Of a DNA stretch of 64,000 nt, positions 19,967 through 28,699 are shown one piece after another (position 1 is the stretch's first letter; the number at the start of each line of letters is the position of its first letter). Made by a program: the position numbers and the translations under genes. The notes beneath the pieces were generated by a model. The model did no database searches. It saw only the letters and a list, made by a program, of their open reading frames with translations, and was not told the origin of the DNA. The stretch is from Aggregatibacter actinomycetemcomitans (lineage in GTDB: Bacteria > Pseudomonadota > Gammaproteobacteria > Enterobacterales > Pasteurellaceae), in NCBI GenBank assembly GCA_017160915.1, contig JACAWG010000076.1, forward strand, positions 37,323 through 101,322. Direction: 5' to 3'.

Positions 19967-20815
19967 ATGGCTGAAATCACAGCATCATTAGTAAAAGAAC
20001 TGCGCGAACGTACCGGCGCAGGCATGATGGAATGTAAAAAAGCATTAGTTGAAGCAAACGGCGACATCGAATTAGCCATCGACAACATGCGTAAATCCGG
20101 TCAAGCCAAAGCGGCGAAAAAAGCCGGTCGTGTTGCCGCTGAAGGTGTCATCATCGCACGCGTACAAAACGGTTTCGGTGTGGTGGTTGAATTAAACTGT
20201 GAAACCGACTTCGTAGCAAAAGATGCCGGCTTCTTAGGTTTAGCCAACGAAGTGGCAGACTACGCCGCAGCGCACAAAGGCGCATCTATCGAACAATTAC
20301 AAGCGGAATTTGAAGAAAAACGTGCGGCATTAGTAGCCAAAATCGGCGAAAACATGACTATCCGTCGTGTTGCTTACATCGAAGGCGACGTAGTAGGTTC
20401 TTACTTACACGGCGCGAAAATCGGTGTATTGGTTGCAGGTAAAGGCGCAGACGATGAGTTATTAAAACACATCGCTATGCACATCGCGGCAAGCCGTCCT
20501 GACTACGTTAACCCAAGCGACGTTCCTGCCGACGTGGTTGAACACGAACGCAACATCCAAGTGGATATCGCAATGCAATCCGGCAAACCACGCGAAATCG
20601 CAGAAAAAATGGTTGAAGGCCGCATGAAGAAATTCACCGGCGAAGTGTCCTTAACCGGTCAACCGTTCGTCATGGATCCGTCTAAATCCGTTGGCGATTT
20701 ATTAAAAGAAAAAGGTGCCGAAGTGTCTAACTTCATCCGTTTAGAAGTGGGCGAAGGTATCGAGAAAGTGGAAACCGACTTTGCGGCGGAAGTGGCGGCA
20801 ATGTCTAAAGCTTAA
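19967..20815 (+). CDS. tsf: elongation factor Ts
   Basis: Nucleotide exchange factor for EF-Tu. The 282-residue protein opens with the UBA-like domain [24 protein letters not shown]. It has the core contact motif [15 protein letters not shown] with the TDFV residues that displace Mg2+ in EF-Tu, and a C-terminal helical segment ending VAAMSKA. ATG 19967 follows AGAGGA. Normal length for the family. Confidence 0.98.
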   Translation: MAEITASLVKELRERTGAGMMECKKALVEANGDIELAIDNMRKSGQAKAAKKAGRVAAEGVIIARVQNGFGVVVELNCETDFVAKDAGFLGLANEVADYAAAHKGASIEQLQAEFEEKRAALVAKIGENMTIRRVAYIEGDVVGSYLHGAKIGVLVAGKGADDELLKHIAMHIAASRPDYVNPSDVPADVVEHERNIQVDIAMQSGKPREIAEKMVEGRMKKFTGEVSLTGQPFVMDPSKSVGDLLKEKGAEVSNFIRLEVGEGIEKVETDFAAEVAAMSKA

Positions 20816-20830
20816 TTGATGATTTAAGCA

Positions 20831-20859
20831 AAAAAGCAGGTGTCAAAACCTGCTTTTTT
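20831..20859 (+). terminator. terminator after tsf
   Basis: AAAAAGCAGGT (20831-20841) and ACCTGCTTTTTT (20848-20859) form an 11-bp stem with a T run. Strong rho-independent terminator 16 bases after the tsf stop. Confidence 0.9.
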
Positions 20860-20881
20860 ATTATCCGGCGTTTCTCGACTC

Positions 20882-20936
20882 TCATGCTCACCCGATAGTT
20901 CAAGCGTCCACGCTTGGACCGATAAAACAGTAGAGG
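20882..20936. repeat. interspersed repeat fragment (shared with 26451-26498)
   Basis: The spacer between tsf and recO contains GTTCAAGCGTCCACGC (20899-20914) and AACAGTAGAGG (20927-20937). The same 16-mer occurs after the HAD gene near 26480, and CCTCTACTGTT occurs inverted near 26445. No coding content is seen. Probably a mosaic of short dispersed elements. Confidence 0.55.
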
Positions 20937-21087
20937 CATGAACACTCGCGCTATCGTAAACCAATGCCGACAATTCCGTTATAACCCATTTCCTTTTGTT
21001 CTAAAATCCCACGCAAAAATCCCACAAAGTGCGGTGTGAAATCTGCTAGAATAAGCGCAATTTTTTATCGGCGAAAAGGGCGACATC

Positions 21088-21798
21088 ATCGAAAATTGGC
21101 AACGCGGTTTCGTGCTACATCGCAAATCTTACAGCGAAACCAGCTTACTGATCGATTTATTAACGGAAGATTTCGGGCGGATCAGCGTCTTGGCAAAAGG
21201 CGCACGGGCGAAGCGTTCCATGTTAAAAGGCGTATTGCAGCCTTTCACGCCGTTGTTGTTACGCTGGAGCGGACGCGGTGAACTGAAAATCCTGACCAAA
21301 GCGGAACCTGCCGCTATTGCGCTTCCGTTGCAAAATATCGCCTTATACAGCGGGTTTTATTTAAACGAACTCATCTGTCGCGTGCTGGAACCGGAAACCG
21401 CCTACCCGCAATTGTTCCAACAATATTTGCAATGTTTAACCCAACTGGCGATGAACCAACAGCAAGTGGAACCCGCCCTGCGCACCTTTGAATTTCAGCT
21501 GTTGCGCACCCTTGGCTACGGCATTGATTTCACCCATTGCGCCGGTTCGGGCAACGCAGTAGAAGCGGACATGACCTATCGTTACCGCGAAGAAAAGGGC
21601 TTTATCGCCTCCTTAATCAAAGATAATTTAACCTTTTACGGGCGCGAATTATTGGCGTTTGAACAAACCCGATTTGACGACCCAAGCATATTACTGGCGG
21701 CAAAACGTTTTACACGCATCGCCTTAAAACCCTATTTAGGCAACAAGCCATTGAAAAGCAGGGAATTATTTACACAGTACAGTTTATATTCAAAATAA
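21088..21798 (+). CDS. recO: DNA repair protein RecO, apparent ATC start
   Basis: Recombination mediator that loads RecA with RecR and anneals SSB-coated strands. The protein reads [33 protein letters not shown] (OB fold), then [29 protein letters not shown] and [13 protein letters not shown], and ends [20 protein letters not shown]. coli RecO begins MEGWQRAFVLHSR; the matching codon here is ATC at 21088, with AAGGG 7 bases upstream. No ATG, GTG or TTG exists in frame before GTG 21112, which would delete 8 residues of the first beta strand. So either a rare ATC start is used, or a start codon was lost. The gene heads a tight recO-rlmD-relA-dgkA run. Confidence 0.85.
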   Translation: MENWQRGFVLHRKSYSETSLLIDLLTEDFGRISVLAKGARAKRSMLKGVLQPFTPLLLRWSGRGELKILTKAEPAAIALPLQNIALYSGFYLNELICRVLEPETAYPQLFQQYLQCLTQLAMNQQQVEPALRTFEFQLLRTLGYGIDFTHCAGSGNAVEADMTYRYREEKGFIASLIKDNLTFYGRELLAFEQTRFDDPSILLAAKRFTRIALKPYLGNKPLKSRELFTQYSLYSK

Positions 21799-21799
21799 C

Positions 21800-23116
21800 A
21801 TGGCATTACTTTACAGCGGAACCAAACCGAACAAAACCACCGCCAATTTCACCGCACACATCCTTGATCTGGATTATCAAGGGCTGGGCGTGGCGAAAAT
21901 GAACGGAAAAACCTGGTTTATTGAAAACGCGCTACCGCAGGAAAGCGTGGAAGTGCGTGTGCTGGAAGAAAAACGCCAATACGGGCACGGCACGGCTCAA
22001 CGCATTTTGCGCCCAAGCCCGCAACGCCAAACGCCGCCATGTACCTATTTCGCACAATGCGGCGGCTGCCAAAATCAACATATTCCCATCGAATTACAAC
22101 GTTCCGCCAAACAAAAGGCACTGATTCAGCGCCTCAGCCGTTTGCAACCCGAGCCGATTCAGTTTATGCCGTTATTGCAGGGCGAACCCTGGCATTATCG
22201 CCGTCGGGTACGGTTAAGCGTGGGATTTAACAATAAAACACGCAAACTGCATATCGGCTTACGACGCAAAAATGCCCAACAAATTATCCCCATTGAACAT
22301 TGTCCGGTGCTGGAACAACCGCTCAACGATTTACTGCCGAAACTGACCGCACTTTTTGCCCAATGGTCCGCCCCGCAACAACTGGGACACATTGAGCTGG
22401 CGGAGGCGGATAACGGCATCGCCATGCTGTTGCGGCACATCAAAAATGTCGCCGAAAACGACCGCACTTTATTGCTAAAATTCGCCGAGCAGCACCGGCT
22501 CATGTTGTTCGTACAAGAACAGGATGCCATTGAACATTGGCATGGCGGGCAACCTTTTTATCGTTTGGACGACGATTTGACATTGCAATTTGATATTCGT
22601 GATTTCATTCAAATTAACGCCGAATTAAACCGCCAAATGATCAACACCGCGCTGGATTGGCTGGCGCTAAATGAACGGGATCATGTGCTGGATCTGTTCT
22701 GCGGCATGGGCAACTTCACCCTGCCGATCGCCCGTCGGGTAAAAAGTGCGGTAGGAATCGAAGGCGTTTCCACGATGGTGGAAAAAGCCCGCAGAAATGC
22801 CGAACGAAACTGTTGTCACAATGTCCAATTCTATCAAGCAGATTTGGATAAATCGTTTGTCAATCAAGGCTGGGCGCAGCAACCTTTCAATAAGATTCTG
22901 CTCGACCCGCCACGCACAGGAGCGGCATTTGCGTTAAATGCGCTCTGTCAATTACAGGCTGAAAATATCCTGTATGTTTCTTGCAATCCTGCAACGCTCG
23001 TGCGAGATACGGAAATCTTACGCAATGCAGGCTACCAACTGGATAAAGTCGCCATGATCGATATGTTCCCGCATACCGGTCATTTGGAATCGATAAGTTT
23101 ATTTCGGAAAAAATAA
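21800..23116 (+). CDS. rlmD: 23S rRNA (uracil(1939)-C5)-methyltransferase
   Basis: SAM-dependent enzyme that makes m5U1939 in 23S rRNA (formerly RumA). The 438-residue protein has an N-terminal TRAM-like domain (HILDLDYQGLGVAK), the iron-sulfur cysteines in CTYFAQCGGCQNQH, SAM motif LDLFCGMGNFTLPIA, and LLDPPRTGA plus YVSCNPATLVRD containing the catalytic cysteine. Three uptake sequences lie inside the gene (near 22346, 22461, 22742). It starts one base after the recO stop. Confidence 0.95.
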   Translation: MALLYSGTKPNKTTANFTAHILDLDYQGLGVAKMNGKTWFIENALPQESVEVRVLEEKRQYGHGTAQRILRPSPQRQTPPCTYFAQCGGCQNQHIPIELQRSAKQKALIQRLSRLQPEPIQFMPLLQGEPWHYRRRVRLSVGFNNKTRKLHIGLRRKNAQQIIPIEHCPVLEQPLNDLLPKLTALFAQWSAPQQLGHIELAEADNGIAMLLRHIKNVAENDRTLLLKFAEQHRLMLFVQEQDAIEHWHGGQPFYRLDDDLTLQFDIRDFIQINAELNRQMINTALDWLALNERDHVLDLFCGMGNFTLPIARRVKSAVGIEGVSTMVEKARRNAERNCCHNVQFYQADLDKSFVNQGWAQQPFNKILLDPPRTGAAFALNALCQLQAENILYVSCNPATLVRDTEILRNAGYQLDKVAMIDMFPHTGHLESISLFRKK

Positions 23117-23125
23117 GGATTCGTT

Positions 23126-25357
23126 ATGGTCGCTGTGAGAGGATCTCATTTATTAAATCCTAAAGATTTTGAGATTGAACAATGGTGCGCTAATTTAAAT
23201 GTGGCGGACAACATCAAAACCGGTCTCACCGCTTGCTGGCACTATTCGCAGCAAAAAATCGCACTGCGTGCCGAGCATCATGCGGAAGAGGCGCATTTGT
23301 TGTCCTTCGGTGTGGAAATGGTGGAAATTCTGCACAGTTTAAACATGGACGGCGACAGCCTGCTCACGGCGATGTTATTCCCGATTGTGAACGATCAGCT
23401 GGTGGATCCGGCGCAAATTGAAGAAGATTTCGGCGTCAATATCAGCAAATTGGTGAAAGGCGTCATTGAGATGGACAACATTCGCCAGTTAAACGTCACC
23501 CACTCCGCCAGCAGTCTGCAAGTGGATAATGTGCGCCGTATGTTGCTTGCCATGGTGGATGATTTCCGTTGCGTCATTATCAAACTCGCCGAACGAATCG
23601 CTTTTCTGCGCGACGCGGTGGATAACGATTACACCGAAGAACAACGGGTACTCGCCGCCAAAGAATGCGCCAATATTTACGCCCCGCTCGCCAATCGCCT
23701 CGGTATCGGACAACTCAAATGGGAGCTGGAAGACTACTGCTTCCGCTATCTGCACCCGGAACAATACCGCGCCATCGCCAAACTGCTACAAGAACGCCGC
23801 ATTGACCGCGAACAATATATCGCCGATTTTGTCGCCGAACTCACCGGTTATTTGCAGGAAAACATCAAGCAGGTGGAAGTGTACGGTCGCCCGAAACACA
23901 TTTACAGCATTTGGCGCAAAATGCAGAAAAAACATCTGGAATTCAGCGACTTATACGATGTTCGCGCGGTGCGCATTATCGTGCAGAAATTGCAGGATTG
24001 TTACACTGCACTGGGCATAGTGCATACCCATTTCAAACATTTACCGAAAGAATTTGACGATTATGTCGCCAACCCGAAACCGAACGGTTATCAATCCATT
24101 CACACCGTGGTGCTGGGCAAAGGCGGCAAACCTATTGAAGTGCAAATCCGCACCCAGCAAATGCACGATGACGCGGAACTTGGCGTAGCGGCGCACTGGA
24201 AATATAAAGAAGGCGCCACTGCAGGGCGTTCCGGCTATGAAGAAAAAATCGCCTGGTTACGCAAACTGTTGGCATGGCAGGACGATATTACCGATTCCGG
24301 CGAAGTCATGGCGGAATTGCGCAGCCAAGTGTTTGACGACCGCGTATATGTGTTTACGCCGAAAGGCGAAGTGGTGGATTTACCCACCGGCTCCACGCCA
24401 TTGGATTTCGCTTACGCCATTCACAGCGAAATCGGGCATCGTTGCATCGGCGCCAAAGTAGGCGGGCGCATTGTGCCTTTCACGTATCAGCTGCAAATGG
24501 GCGATCAGGTGGATATCATCACCCAGAAAAACCCGAACCCGAGCCGCGACTGGCTGAACCCGAATCTCGGCTTCACCCACACGGCGAAATCCCGCGCGAA
24601 AATTCACGCGTGGTTTAAAAAACAGGATCGCGATAAAAACATTCCGGCAGGCAAAGAGCTGCTGGAAAGCGAGATCAACCGCTTAGGCATCAGCTTAAAA
24701 CAGGTGGAACAGCAGGCGCTGCCCCGTTACAACCTGAAAAATCTGGACGATTTATACGCCGGCATCGGCGGTGGCGATATTCGTATCAGCCCGCTGATTA
24801 ACTTCCTGCAAAGCAAATTTATCAAAACCTCCGCCCAGGAAGTGGACGAAGAAATTTTGCGCCATGTGAGCAACAAAAGTGCGGTCAATTCCCAGCAAAA
24901 ATCCGAGCGTAAAGACTGCGTAATCGTGGAAGGCGTGGGCAACCTCATGCACCACATCGCCCGCTGCTGCCAACCGATTCCGGGCGACAGCATCGTGGGC
25001 TACATCACCATGGGACGCGGTATTTCCATTCACCGCTGCGACTGCGACCAATTCCTCGAATTGCAAGCCGCCCATCCGGAACGTGTGGTGGAATCCCGCT
25101 GGGGCGATAATTATTCCAGCGGCTTCCATCTCAATATTCGCATCGTGGCGTCGGATCGTAACGGCTTGTTGCGCGACATCACCACTGTGCTGGCAAATGA
25201 AAAAATCAGCGTGCTCGGCGTTTCCACCCACACGGACAGCAAGCGCCAAGTGGCGAATATCGATATGCAAATTGAACTGAATAACGTGGAAATGTTAAGC
25301 AAGATTCTGTCCCGGTTGGAAAAACTGGATGATGTCATCGAAGCCAAACGTCTCTAA
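23126..25357 (+). CDS. relA: GTP pyrophosphokinase RelA
   Basis: Ribosome-associated (p)ppGpp synthetase of the stringent response. The 743 residues match E. coli RelA (744). The N-terminal pseudo-hydrolase domain lacks the HD pair (TAMLFPIVNDQLV where active hydrolases have HDxxED). The synthetase domain follows (GRPKHIYSIWRKMQKK, YDVRAVRIIV, NGYQSIHTVV), then TGS (VYVFTPKGEVVDLPTGSTPLDFAYAIHS), a conserved-cysteine domain (CCQPIPGD) and a C-terminal ACT domain. It sits 9 bases after rlmD. Loss of the HD motif means synthesis only, so a SpoT is expected elsewhere. Confidence 0.97.
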   Translation: MVAVRGSHLLNPKDFEIEQWCANLNVADNIKTGLTACWHYSQQKIALRAEHHAEEAHLLSFGVEMVEILHSLNMDGDSLLTAMLFPIVNDQLVDPAQIEEDFGVNISKLVKGVIEMDNIRQLNVTHSASSLQVDNVRRMLLAMVDDFRCVIIKLAERIAFLRDAVDNDYTEEQRVLAAKECANIYAPLANRLGIGQLKWELEDYCFRYLHPEQYRAIAKLLQERRIDREQYIADFVAELTGYLQENIKQVEVYGRPKHIYSIWRKMQKKHLEFSDLYDVRAVRIIVQKLQDCYTALGIVHTHFKHLPKEFDDYVANPKPNGYQSIHTVVLGKGGKPIEVQIRTQQMHDDAELGVAAHWKYKEGATAGRSGYEEKIAWLRKLLAWQDDITDSGEVMAELRSQVFDDRVYVFTPKGEVVDLPTGSTPLDFAYAIHSEIGHRCIGAKVGGRIVPFTYQLQMGDQVDIITQKNPNPSRDWLNPNLGFTHTAKSRAKIHAWFKKQDRDKNIPAGKELLESEINRLGISLKQVEQQALPRYNLKNLDDLYAGIGGGDIRISPLINFLQSKFIKTSAQEVDEEILRHVSNKSAVNSQQKSERKDCVIVEGVGNLMHHIARCCQPIPGDSIVGYITMGRGISIHRCDCDQFLELQAAHPERVVESRWGDNYSSGFHLNIRIVASDRNGLLRDITTVLANEKISVLGVSTHTDSKRQVANIDMQIELNNVEMLSKILSRLEKLDDVIEAKRL

Positions 25358-25386
25358 TAAAAACAACGAAAAACAAGGAAAATCAA

Positions 25387-25743
25387 ATGGATAAAACCAC
25401 GGGACTAACCCACTTAATTAAATCCACCCAATATTCCATGAAAGGCTTAAAAAGTGCGGTCAAATATGAAACCGCTTTTCGTCACGAGCTTTTTTGCTGC
25501 ATTTTCATGATCCCGCTGGCGTTATGGCTCGGCGAAAATGCCATTGAGCGCGCCCTGATGATTGGTTCCGTGTTGCTGGTGCTGGTGGTGGAACTGCTCA
25601 ACAGCGCCATTGAAGCGGTGGTTGATCGCATCGGCACCGAACGCCACGAACTCTCCGGTCGCGCCAAAGATCAAGGCTCCGCCGCCGTATTTGTCGCCTT
25701 GGTTATCGTGGTCGTCACCTGGGGATTGGTGTTGTTTAATTAA
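25387..25743 (+). CDS. dgkA: diacylglycerol kinase
   Basis: Small integral membrane kinase that phosphorylates diacylglycerol, recycling it to phosphatidate. The 118-residue protein has an amphipathic N-terminal helix, three transmembrane helices, and the signature VELLNSAIEAVVDRIGTERHELSGRAKDQGSAAV with catalytic glutamates and the terminal KDxGSAAV. It lies 29 bases after relA. An uptake sequence is present in the coding region at 25451. Confidence 0.95.
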   Translation: MDKTTGLTHLIKSTQYSMKGLKSAVKYETAFRHELFCCIFMIPLALWLGENAIERALMIGSVLLVLVVELLNSAIEAVVDRIGTERHELSGRAKDQGSAAVFVALVIVVVTWGLVLFN

Positions 25744-25794
25744 AAAACGCCGGCAAAAACGACCGCACTTTTCGTCATCTATCGGGAGGAAAGC

Positions 25795-26418
25795 ATGAAC
25801 AAAACACAACATATCGACACCGTCGTCTTTGACTTGGGTGGCGTGTTGGTGGATTGGAACCCGCGCCATTTATACCGCAAGATTTTCAGCGACGACGCGG
25901 AGATGGAACGCTTTTTAGCAGAGGTGTGCAACAGTGAGTGGAATGAGCGACAAGATGCCGGACGATCCTGGGCGGAAGGCGTTGCCGAAGCCGTCAAACA
26001 ACATCCGCATTATGAAGCGGAAATCCGCGCCTACCATGAACGCTGGACGGAAACCCTAAACGGCGCCATTGACGACACCGTCGCCCTGCTGGAGCCCCTC
26101 AAACGCAACGGCATTCGCCTGCTGGCACTGACCAACTGGTCCAACGAAACCTTCCATTTCGCCGAAGAACGCTTCCCTTTCTTAACCGAATTCGAAGGCA
26201 TTCTGGTCTCCGGCTACGAACGCCTGGCAAAACCCGACCCACGTATTTTCAATCTGTTAATCGAACGCTACCACCTAAACCCGCAACGCACCGTCTTCAT
26301 CGACGACAGCCTGCGCAATGTAGAAGGCGCCCGCAACGTCGGCTTACACGCCTTACAATTCACCAACGCCCAAAAACTAAAACAGGATTTAATCGCCTTG
26401 GGCGTGAAATTTGATTAG
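25795..26418 (+). CDS. HAD family hydrolase (YihX-like phosphatase)
   Basis: A 207-residue HAD-IA phosphatase. Motif I is VVFDLGGVLVDWN, motif II LALTNWSNE, motif III lysine in RLAKPDPRIF, and motif IV FIDDSLRNVEGAR. The helical cap (about 25-95) and GGVLVDWNP resemble E. coli YihX, a glucose-1-phosphate phosphatase, but specificity cannot be read from the sequence. GGGAGGAAAGC precedes ATG 25795. It converges with ftsX. Confidence 0.85.
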   Translation: MNKTQHIDTVVFDLGGVLVDWNPRHLYRKIFSDDAEMERFLAEVCNSEWNERQDAGRSWAEGVAEAVKQHPHYEAEIRAYHERWTETLNGAIDDTVALLEPLKRNGIRLLALTNWSNETFHFAEERFPFLTEFEGILVSGYERLAKPDPRIFNLLIERYHLNPQRTVFIDDSLRNVEGARNVGLHALQFTNAQKLKQDLIALGVKFD

Positions 26419-26450
26419 ATCTTCACGGGCGGGCACAGGACCCGCCTCTA

Positions 26451-26498
26451 CTGTTCAGGACATACGTTGAAAACGTGCTGCTCGATGGTTCAAGCGTC
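26451..26498. repeat. interspersed repeat fragment (shared with 20882-20937)
   Basis: GATGGTTCAAGCGTCCACGC lies after the HAD gene; preceding text GGCACAGGACCCGCC and CCTCTACTGTT is also repeat-like. The 16-mer GTTCAAGCGTCCACGC is identical to the copy between tsf and recO. Confidence 0.5.
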
Positions 26499-26523
26499 CA
26501 CGCATATACCCACACAAACAAAA

Positions 26524-26558
26524 ACCGCACTTTATCCCCTAAAGTGCGGTCCTTTTTT
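26524..26558. terminator. bidirectional uptake-sequence terminator
   Basis: ACCGCACTTTA (26524-26534) and TAAAGTGCGGT (26540-26550) around TCCCC, followed by CCTTTTTT. It separates the convergent HAD gene and ftsX and can serve both. Confidence 0.85.
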
Positions 26559-26576
26559 CTGATGTTTTTTTATTCC

Positions 26577-27512
26577 TTAACCTTTCTTATCCAACAACCG
26601 AATATAGCGCGTTGCCGATAACCAGGCGCCGATGTAGCCCATGATGGTGCAGACGATCAGCAGGAATAAGAATTCCACTAAGCCTAAGCCGTTTAAATTG
26701 AAGCTGACGGCGAAAATGTCGGTGACGTATTTCACGGCGCCGGTGAAATAGCCGATGGTCAGGCTGCTGAAAATGCAGGCAAACAGACCGCCGAGCACGG
26801 CGTAAATCATGCCGGTGTAGAGGAACGGGCGGAGGATGAATTGGTCGGTGGCGCCGAGCAGTTTCATCACTTCAATGTTGGCTTGGTTGCTGTACACATC
26901 GGCGCGGATGCTGTTGCCGATGACCAAGAAAACGGCGATCGCCATCAGCACGGTACAGAAAATCGCCACATGCGCCACCAACCAAGTCAGCGCAGTCAGT
27001 TTTTCCAGCCAATCGTTATCCAACCGCACTTCCTGCACCCCTTTGATTTTATCTAAGGTGGTGCGCAATTCGTTACGTTTTTGCGATTCGTTAAATGCCT
27101 TCGTCGGTTTAATCATTACCACGGCGGGTAGCGGGTTATCGTCCAGCACATCTAATTCTTCGCTAAATCCCGACCAATGGCGGAACTCGTTCAGGCTGTC
27201 CTGCCGGGAAATGTAATTGAGGGATTCCACGCCTTCTTGCTGACGGATTTTTTCCACCACCAAATTGGCGTCTTCTTCCGACAGGTTTTTATGCAAATAC
27301 ACGGTTAATTCGCTTTCCGGATAAAACTGCGTGGTGGCGTGATGAATGTTTTTCCAAAGCAGATAACTGACCGTAGGAATCGTGAGCGACACGGCGATCA
27401 CCAGCACCGTTAACAGCGTGGCGAACTTGCGTTTCAACAAATCCGCCAGCACGGCGCGCAACACATACAGGCTTTGCACGCCAAAAGGGAAACTCATACG
27501 ACGGGAATTCAT
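26577..27512 (-). CDS. ftsX: cell division protein FtsX
   Basis: Inner-membrane partner of FtsE that activates periplasmic amidase regulators at the septum. The 311-residue protein has an N-terminal cytoplasmic stretch, TM1 (FATLLTVLVIAVSLTIPTVSYLLW), a periplasmic loop of about 120 residues and three C-terminal TM segments, with FLVIGNSIRADVYSNQANIEVMKLLGATDQFI between. It lies 8 bases after ftsE on the minus strand. The start used is ATG 27512; ATG five codons later is possible. Confidence 0.94.
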   Translation of the reverse strand: MNSRRMSFPFGVQSLYVLRAVLADLLKRKFATLLTVLVIAVSLTIPTVSYLLWKNIHHATTQFYPESELTVYLHKNLSEEDANLVVEKIRQQEGVESLNYISRQDSLNEFRHWSGFSEELDVLDDNPLPAVVMIKPTKAFNESQKRNELRTTLDKIKGVQEVRLDNDWLEKLTALTWLVAHVAIFCTVLMAIAVFLVIGNSIRADVYSNQANIEVMKLLGATDQFILRPFLYTGMIYAVLGGLFACIFSSLTIGYFTGAVKYVTDIFAVSFNLNGLGLVEFLFLLIVCTIMGYIGAWLSATRYIRLLDKKG

Positions 27513-27520
27513 AGCGCCTC

Positions 27521-28171
27521 CTAGCGTAAATAGCCTTGCTCAAGCACTAAGCAAGGTTTCGGTTTTTGTTGCACGATGCCGATGTCATGGGTGGCGATTA
27601 ACACCGTCATGCCGAGGCGGTTAAATTCTTCAAATAAATTGAAAATTTCTAAGGATAAGGCGCCGTCCAAGTTGCCGGTCGGCTCATCCGCCAGCAATAA
27701 CTGTGGTTTATGCACCACCGCGCGGGCAATATCAATACGTTGTTGTTCCCCGCCGGACAAATGCGCCGGCAAATGGTTGGCACGATCGCGCAATCCCACA
27801 CGATCCAACGCCGCCAGGGCGCGACTGTGCGCATCTTTCGGATGTTGCCCGGCGATAATCAACGGCAAAGCGACGTTATCCAACACCGAACGATCGGGCA
27901 ATAACCGGTAATCTTGGTGTACCATGCCGATTTGACGACGCAAAAACGGTATTTCGTGACGGGATAAACGGGTGATGTCGTGCCCGTTAAACCAAATTTG
28001 TCCGCCATTGGCGCGTTCCATGCCCATAATCAATTTCAGCAGGGTACTTTTCCCCGCGCCGGAATGTCCCACCAAGTAGGTCATACTGCCCACCGGTAAA
28101 TGAAAGCTTAACCCTTGCAGGGCAGGCTTCCCGCCCAAATAAGCTTTACTCACATTTGCAAATCGAATCAT
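27521..28171 (-). CDS. ftsE: cell division ATP-binding protein FtsE
   Basis: ATPase of the FtsEX divisome complex. The 216-residue protein has Walker A GHSGAGKSTLLK (about residue 35), Q loop MVHQDYRLL, signature LSGGEQQRIDIARA, Walker B LLLADEPTGNLD and switch ATHDIG. It is normally contiguous with ftsY; here a 390-base foreign-looking cassette separates them. FtsX follows directly. Confidence 0.95.
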   Translation of the reverse strand: MIRFANVSKAYLGGKPALQGLSFHLPVGSMTYLVGHSGAGKSTLLKLIMGMERANGGQIWFNGHDITRLSRHEIPFLRRQIGMVHQDYRLLPDRSVLDNVALPLIIAGQHPKDAHSRALAALDRVGLRDRANHLPAHLSGGEQQRIDIARAVVHKPQLLLADEPTGNLDGALSLEIFNLFEEFNRLGMTVLIATHDIGIVQQKPKPCLVLEQGYLR

Positions 28172-28200
28172 TTTTTTCTCTAATATGTTATGTCAATCTT

Positions 28201-28245
28201 GGCTCCCTCCGTTTACGGGGGGAGCTGCCGAAGGCTGAGGGGGGT
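28201..28245 (+). repeat. inverted repeat, left boundary of DUF559 cassette
   Basis: A GC-rich segment (CTCCCTCCGTTTACGGGGGG then AGCTGCCGAAGGCTGAGG) matches, in reverse complement, the segment at 28618-28664 (CCTGTTTACGGGGGAAGG, GTCCGAAGGACGG). Shared features are GTTTACGGGGG and CCGAAGG. It also encodes the last residues of the DUF559 protein. Confidence 0.75.
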
Positions 28246-28602
28246 TGAACCGACATTATGAATTTCTTCATAAATGGTTTCCAAAACCCCATCAATGTTT
28301 CTCAACACCTCATCATTCCAAAAACGTATCACTCGGTAACCCTGTGATACCAAGTAATGTGTTCTTTTTTTATCATATAACTCTTGCTCTGCATGCTGTT
28401 CTCCGTCTAATTCAATAATTAACTTCAAACGGCGGCAACAAAAATCAACAATATAATTACCGATAATAACCTGACGATTAAACCGAATATTACAAAACTC
28501 TCTATTCCTCAAATGATACCAAAGCGCATATTCGGCATCCGTCATATTAAAACGCATTTGCGAGGCATAAACTTTTAGCTTTCTATTATTATTTTCGCGC
28601 AT
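28213..28602 (-). CDS. DUF559 / Vsr-fold endonuclease-like protein
   Basis: A 129-residue protein of the DUF559 family, related to very-short-patch repair and restriction endonucleases. It has MTDAEYALWYHLRNREF, IRFNRQVIIGNYIVDFCCRRLKLIIELDGEQH (PD-(D/E)xK-like D..ELDG core) and YRVIRFWNDEVL. The last residues (STPLSLRQLPP) are encoded by the flanking inverted repeat. Function of these short orphans is not established; nuclease activity is inferred from fold. It is inserted between ftsY and ftsE, and inverted repeats on both sides suggest it moves as a unit. Confidence 0.8.
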   Translation of the reverse strand: MRENNNRKLKVYASQMRFNMTDAEYALWYHLRNREFCNIRFNRQVIIGNYIVDFCCRRLKLIIELDGEQHAEQELYDKKRTHYLVSQGYRVIRFWNDEVLRNIDGVLETIYEEIHNVGSTPLSLRQLPP

Positions 28603-28617
28603 TCTTATCCGTACTTT

Positions 28618-28664
28618 GCCCCCTTCCGTCCTTCGGACACCTTCCCCCGTAAACAGGGGAAGGA
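28618..28664 (-). repeat. inverted repeat, right boundary of DUF559 cassette
   Basis: The segment CCCCCTTCCGTCCTTCGG then CACCTTCCCCCGTAAACAGG is the imperfect inverted partner of 28201-28245. It lies directly upstream of the DUF559 start and about 35 bases from the ftsY stop. Confidence 0.75.
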
Positions 28665-28699
28665 AAGTGGTTGATTAGGCAAATAAAAAAATTACAAGC

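Noticed and set aside
23529..24020. 163-codon frame within relA
   Set aside because: Alternate-frame shadow; relA is intact with all domains.
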